Made by a program: the position numbers and the translations under genes. Positions 34,999-36,954 of a DNA stretch of 36,954 nt are shown one piece after another. Position 1 is the stretch's first letter, and every line of letters starts with the position of its first letter. This stretch comes from a virus, in IMG/VR virus record IMGVR_UViG_3300005510_000009, positions 1 to 36,954 of that record; one strand, given 5' to 3'. Below the pieces are notes generated by a model, which was not told the origin of the DNA, made no database searches, and saw only the letters and a program-made list of their open reading frames with translations.

Positions 34999-36538
34999 CA
35001 CCAACTCTTAAATTATTGATTACACAATCTGTAGAAAGTATAGTGGTAGCCACTGAAGCCGCGTGTTTGAGTGCGCTTTTAGTCACAAGTAGCGGATCGA
35101 TAATCCCTGTATCAACCATATGAACAGTTTCACCTGTAACCACATTAACACCCATGCTTTCTTCGGGCGTACCAACCTCTTCCAGTCCAGCGTTATTTAG
35201 TATAGTTTTAAACGGAGCTTTAATAGCTTCTAGCAATATTTTTTCACCAATGCCTTTCGCTTTGGTTTTGTTTGATGCATCACGCAAGGCTATACCGCCT
35301 CCAGATACTATACCTTCTTTTACCGCGGCTTTAGTAGCACAGATAGCATCTTCAACTCTATCTGATTTTTCTTTTAATTCTATTTCAGAATTAGCCCCTA
35401 CTTTTACCACAGCAACTTTAGCTGATAATCTAGCTAAGCGCTTTTCAAGTCTTATAACTTCACCAGGGGCTTTTGCCTTAGCTATTAACTCTTTAACTGA
35501 ACTAGTTAATTCTTTTATTTCATTGGTAGATACATCTACCTGTAGTATTGTCTCTGTATCGTTTGTCGTGCTTTTAAAACACGATCCTAAAAAGTCTGGG
35601 TTGATAACATCTAAATCATCACCAAGATCTTCGTTAATAACAGTAGCGCCAGTGAGAGCAGCTAAATCTGAAAGTGTATCTTTCTTGTTTATACCGTACG
35701 TGGGCGCGTTTACTACATTTACTTTTATATTACCTTTTACTTTGTTCATTGCAAGTGTTGCTAACACCTCTGTTTCCAGATCACCTATGATAAGTAAAGG
35801 CTTTTTGTTTTTAATAACATATTCGAGCACTGACTGAATCTTACGTATTGATTCTACTGGTGACTCGACTAGCAGCACAAGAGGATTATCAAGTTCTGCT
35901 ACACGCTTTTCTTTACTAGTTATAAAATGAGAGTTTGTTAAACCTTTTTCGTATTGAACACCATCGACAAGCTCGAACTCTGTCTTGTCTTCAGTTGTTG
36001 GTTCCATTACTACAACTCCATTTTCTCCAGCAGCTTTAAAAGCATCGCCAATAATTTTACCTAGTTCACTGTCGTTGTTACAACTAATAGCAGCTACATC
36101 ATCAAGCATACTGCCTTCTACTGCTATAGCTTTTTTCTCTAAGTACTTAACTACTTTATCAACAGCTGTAGTAATACCATTTTTGATATTACGCACGTTG
36201 TCTTTTTCTAGGTTTTTATAAGCCTCAGTTAATATTGAGTGCGCTAGTACTGTAGCCGTTGTTGTTCCATCGCCAGCTTCTTGAACAGTTTTTCTAGCTG
36301 CTTCTTTTAAAAGCGTCGCACCCATATTTTCTACCGGGTCTAATAATGTAATAGCATTAGCAACTGTTACACCGTCTTTTGTAATGACAGGTTTACCCTG
36401 ATCATCTTCGAGTATTACACATTGGCCGCTAGCCCCAAGTGTGGAGCTAACAGCCTTTGTTAATTTATCTATACCTTTAAACACCTTATCCTTGGCGTCT
36501 TGACCAAAGTTAAGATTTTTGACAATTTTGTCAGTCAT
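34982..36538 (-). CDS. groEL: phage GroEL-type chaperonin (518 aa)
   Basis: This is a full-length group I chaperonin (E. coli GroEL is 548 aa). Nucleotide-site motifs are intact: KDGVTVA at 54-60 (Asp equivalent to D52), GDGTTT at 89-94, VEDAI with D397 (equivalent to D398) and SGGGIAL near 412-418. The apical domain (about 190-375) is divergent, with KGLTNSHFIT in the binding groove. The C terminus ends INNLRVGDESNR and lacks the GGM-repeat tail. With the co-encoded GroES it should form a phage folding cage for capsid or other proteins. Whether it mixes with host subunits is unknown. The ATG follows a TTTAA-repeat leader without a Shine-Dalgarno site. Confidence 0.95.
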   Translation of the reverse strand: MTDKIVKNLNFGQDAKDKVFKGIDKLTKAVSSTLGASGQCVILEDDQGKPVITKDGVTVANAITLLDPVENMGATLLKEAARKTVQEAGDGTTTATVLAHSILTEAYKNLEKDNVRNIKNGITTAVDKVVKYLEKKAIAVEGSMLDDVAAISCNNDSELGKIIGDAFKAAGENGVVVMEPTTEDKTEFELVDGVQYEKGLTNSHFITSKEKRVAELDNPLVLLVESPVESIRKIQSVLEYVIKNKKPLLIIGDLETEVLATLAMNKVKGNIKVNVVNAPTYGINKKDTLSDLAALTGATVINEDLGDDLDVINPDFLGSCFKSTTNDTETILQVDVSTNEIKELTSSVKELIAKAKAPGEVIRLEKRLARLSAKVAVVKVGANSEIELKEKSDRVEDAICATKAAVKEGIVSGGGIALRDASNKTKAKGIGEKILLEAIKAPFKTILNNAGLEEVGTPEESMGVNVVTGETVHMVDTGIIDPLLVTKSALKHAASVATTILSTDCVINNLRVGDESNR

Positions 36539-36540
36539 GA

Positions 36541-36560
36541 TTTAATTTAATTTAATTTTA
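36541..36560. repeat. TTTAA tandem repeat in the groEL leader
   Basis: TTTAA-type units run directly upstream of the groEL ATG (36538). On the coding strand the leader is AATTAAATTAAATTAAATC before ATG. It lacks any Shine-Dalgarno site and resembles the A-rich leaders of Bacteroidota genes. Confidence 0.4.
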
Positions 36561-36570
36561 TTGTAAAGTA

Positions 36571-36861
36571 TTATTCAAAGGTCTTAACGACTTGTGGTCC
36601 GCGTAAGTAACCAAGCTTTTTTTCATAATGCGCTATAGATGCGTCTATTGCTTGCTCAGCTCCTTCCATGGTTTCGCGTCTCGTTACATCGATCCAAGAA
36701 TCTTCTTTATTAGGATCTAGGTATTCTGTTTGGTAAAAACCATTTGGTAGTTGTACTATGCGCCAGTGTTTCTTTTCTGTTACGTGTTTCCAAAGGCTAA
36801 TGGTTTTTTCACTTACTTGTGGTTGACTACTCCACGTACTAGTCGAATAAAATAGTGTCAT
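36571..36861 (-). CDS. small conserved protein of unknown function (96 aa)
   Basis: The middle has KKHWRIVQLPNGFYQTEYLD, and the C-terminal part DVTRRETMEGAEQAIDASI forms a helix, ending LRGPQVVKTFE. The pattern WRIVQLPNGxYQTEY...WxDVTRRET..GAEQAID is familiar from phages of marine bacteria, again without function. It may be a small beta-alpha domain. It is the first gene of the window (in transcription order) and lies 32 bases before groEL. Confidence 0.6.
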   Translation of the reverse strand: MTLFYSTSTWSSQPQVSEKTISLWKHVTEKKHWRIVQLPNGFYQTEYLDPNKEDSWIDVTRRETMEGAEQAIDASIAHYEKKLGYLRGPQVVKTFE

Positions 36862-36954
36862 TGGTTTTGGTTTTTAATTATTACTATTTGGTTTGCTCTA
36901 CCCCGAGCCGGTATGATTTATATATTACGGGTTTTTAATGATTTTTACCTTAAT
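36862..36954 (-). other. gene-free right end, possible leader or promoter region
   Basis: These 93 bases before the first gene hold no open frame I can support. The direct repeat GGTTTTTAAT occurs at 36869-36878 and 36930-36939, and a 4-bp stem hairpin (GCTC/GAGC) lies at 36895-36908. No clear Bacteroidota-type promoter is seen. The region may be cut by the window edge. Confidence 0.3.

Noticed and set aside
35154-35837. 227-aa plus-strand open frame antisense to groEL
   Set aside because: It lies wholly opposite the well-conserved groEL, has the Ser/Leu/Thr-rich composition of an antisense shadow and no recognisable domain. The same holds for the other plus-strand frames.
36885-36920. Possible tRNA 3' end (minus strand, ...GAGCAAACCA)
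   Set aside because: No T-loop (TTCRA), acceptor pairing or anticodon arm can be built from the flanking bases.
1-36954. CRISPR arrays, insertion sequences, integrase or attachment sites
   Set aside because: No regularly spaced repeats, transposase or integrase motifs, or long direct repeats were seen on either strand.

Overview
The window looks like part of the genome of a tailed, podovirus-type phage, probably of a marine or aquatic Bacteroidota (flavobacterial) host. All 34 genes I can support are on the minus strand, so transcription runs from base 36954 down to base 1. Genes are packed end to end, with seven TAATG or ATGA stop/start overlaps and no gene-free stretch above about 95 bases. 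The DNA is AT-rich and the standard genetic code fits, since TAA, TAG and TGA are all used as stops. None of the start codons I inspected has a clear Shine-Dalgarno site; leaders are A/T-rich, as in Bacteroidota. The MCP/portal/terminase set and the ring-like proteins resemble, from memory, crAss-like phages (Crassvirales) and related environmental podoviruses. That placement is an inference from family patterns, not from a search.

In transcription order, 36.9-34.3 kb holds a small conserved protein, a phage GroEL, a GroES and a winged-helix-like protein. 34.3-28.7 kb holds a run of small and mid-sized genes. These include a basic/Ala-rich protein, an M15 peptidase (likely endolysin), a single-span membrane protein, a small zincin with HEMVH, a 51-residue CxC protein, a three-helix holin-like protein, a coiled-coil protein, a protein that reads as two tandem GroES folds, and a candidate small terminase.

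28.7-21.4 kb is the head module: TerL, portal, scaffold-like protein and major capsid protein. 21.3-11.8 kb is the head-tail and tail module: a 256-aa protein bracketed by two GC-rich hairpins, a tandemly duplicated two-gene cassette (A1-B1-A2-B2) of ring-like proteins, a 1328-aa nozzle-like protein with an Ig/cadherin-like insertion, and a 472-aa tail protein. 11.8-1 kb carries what are probably internal or ejected proteins: a GNAT-like protein, a coiled-coil protein ending in a short S74-type domain, a 530-aa protein, and a giant polyvalent protein of at least 2939 residues that runs off the left edge.

Together the genes build and package the virion (TerS/TerL, portal, scaffold, MCP), attach and seal the tail (ring proteins, nozzle), deliver internal proteins (giant protein and neighbours), fold phage proteins (GroEL/GroES, possibly the tandem GroES-fold protein) and lyse the cell (M15 peptidase, holin candidates). 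Replication, transcription and most early genes are not in the window.
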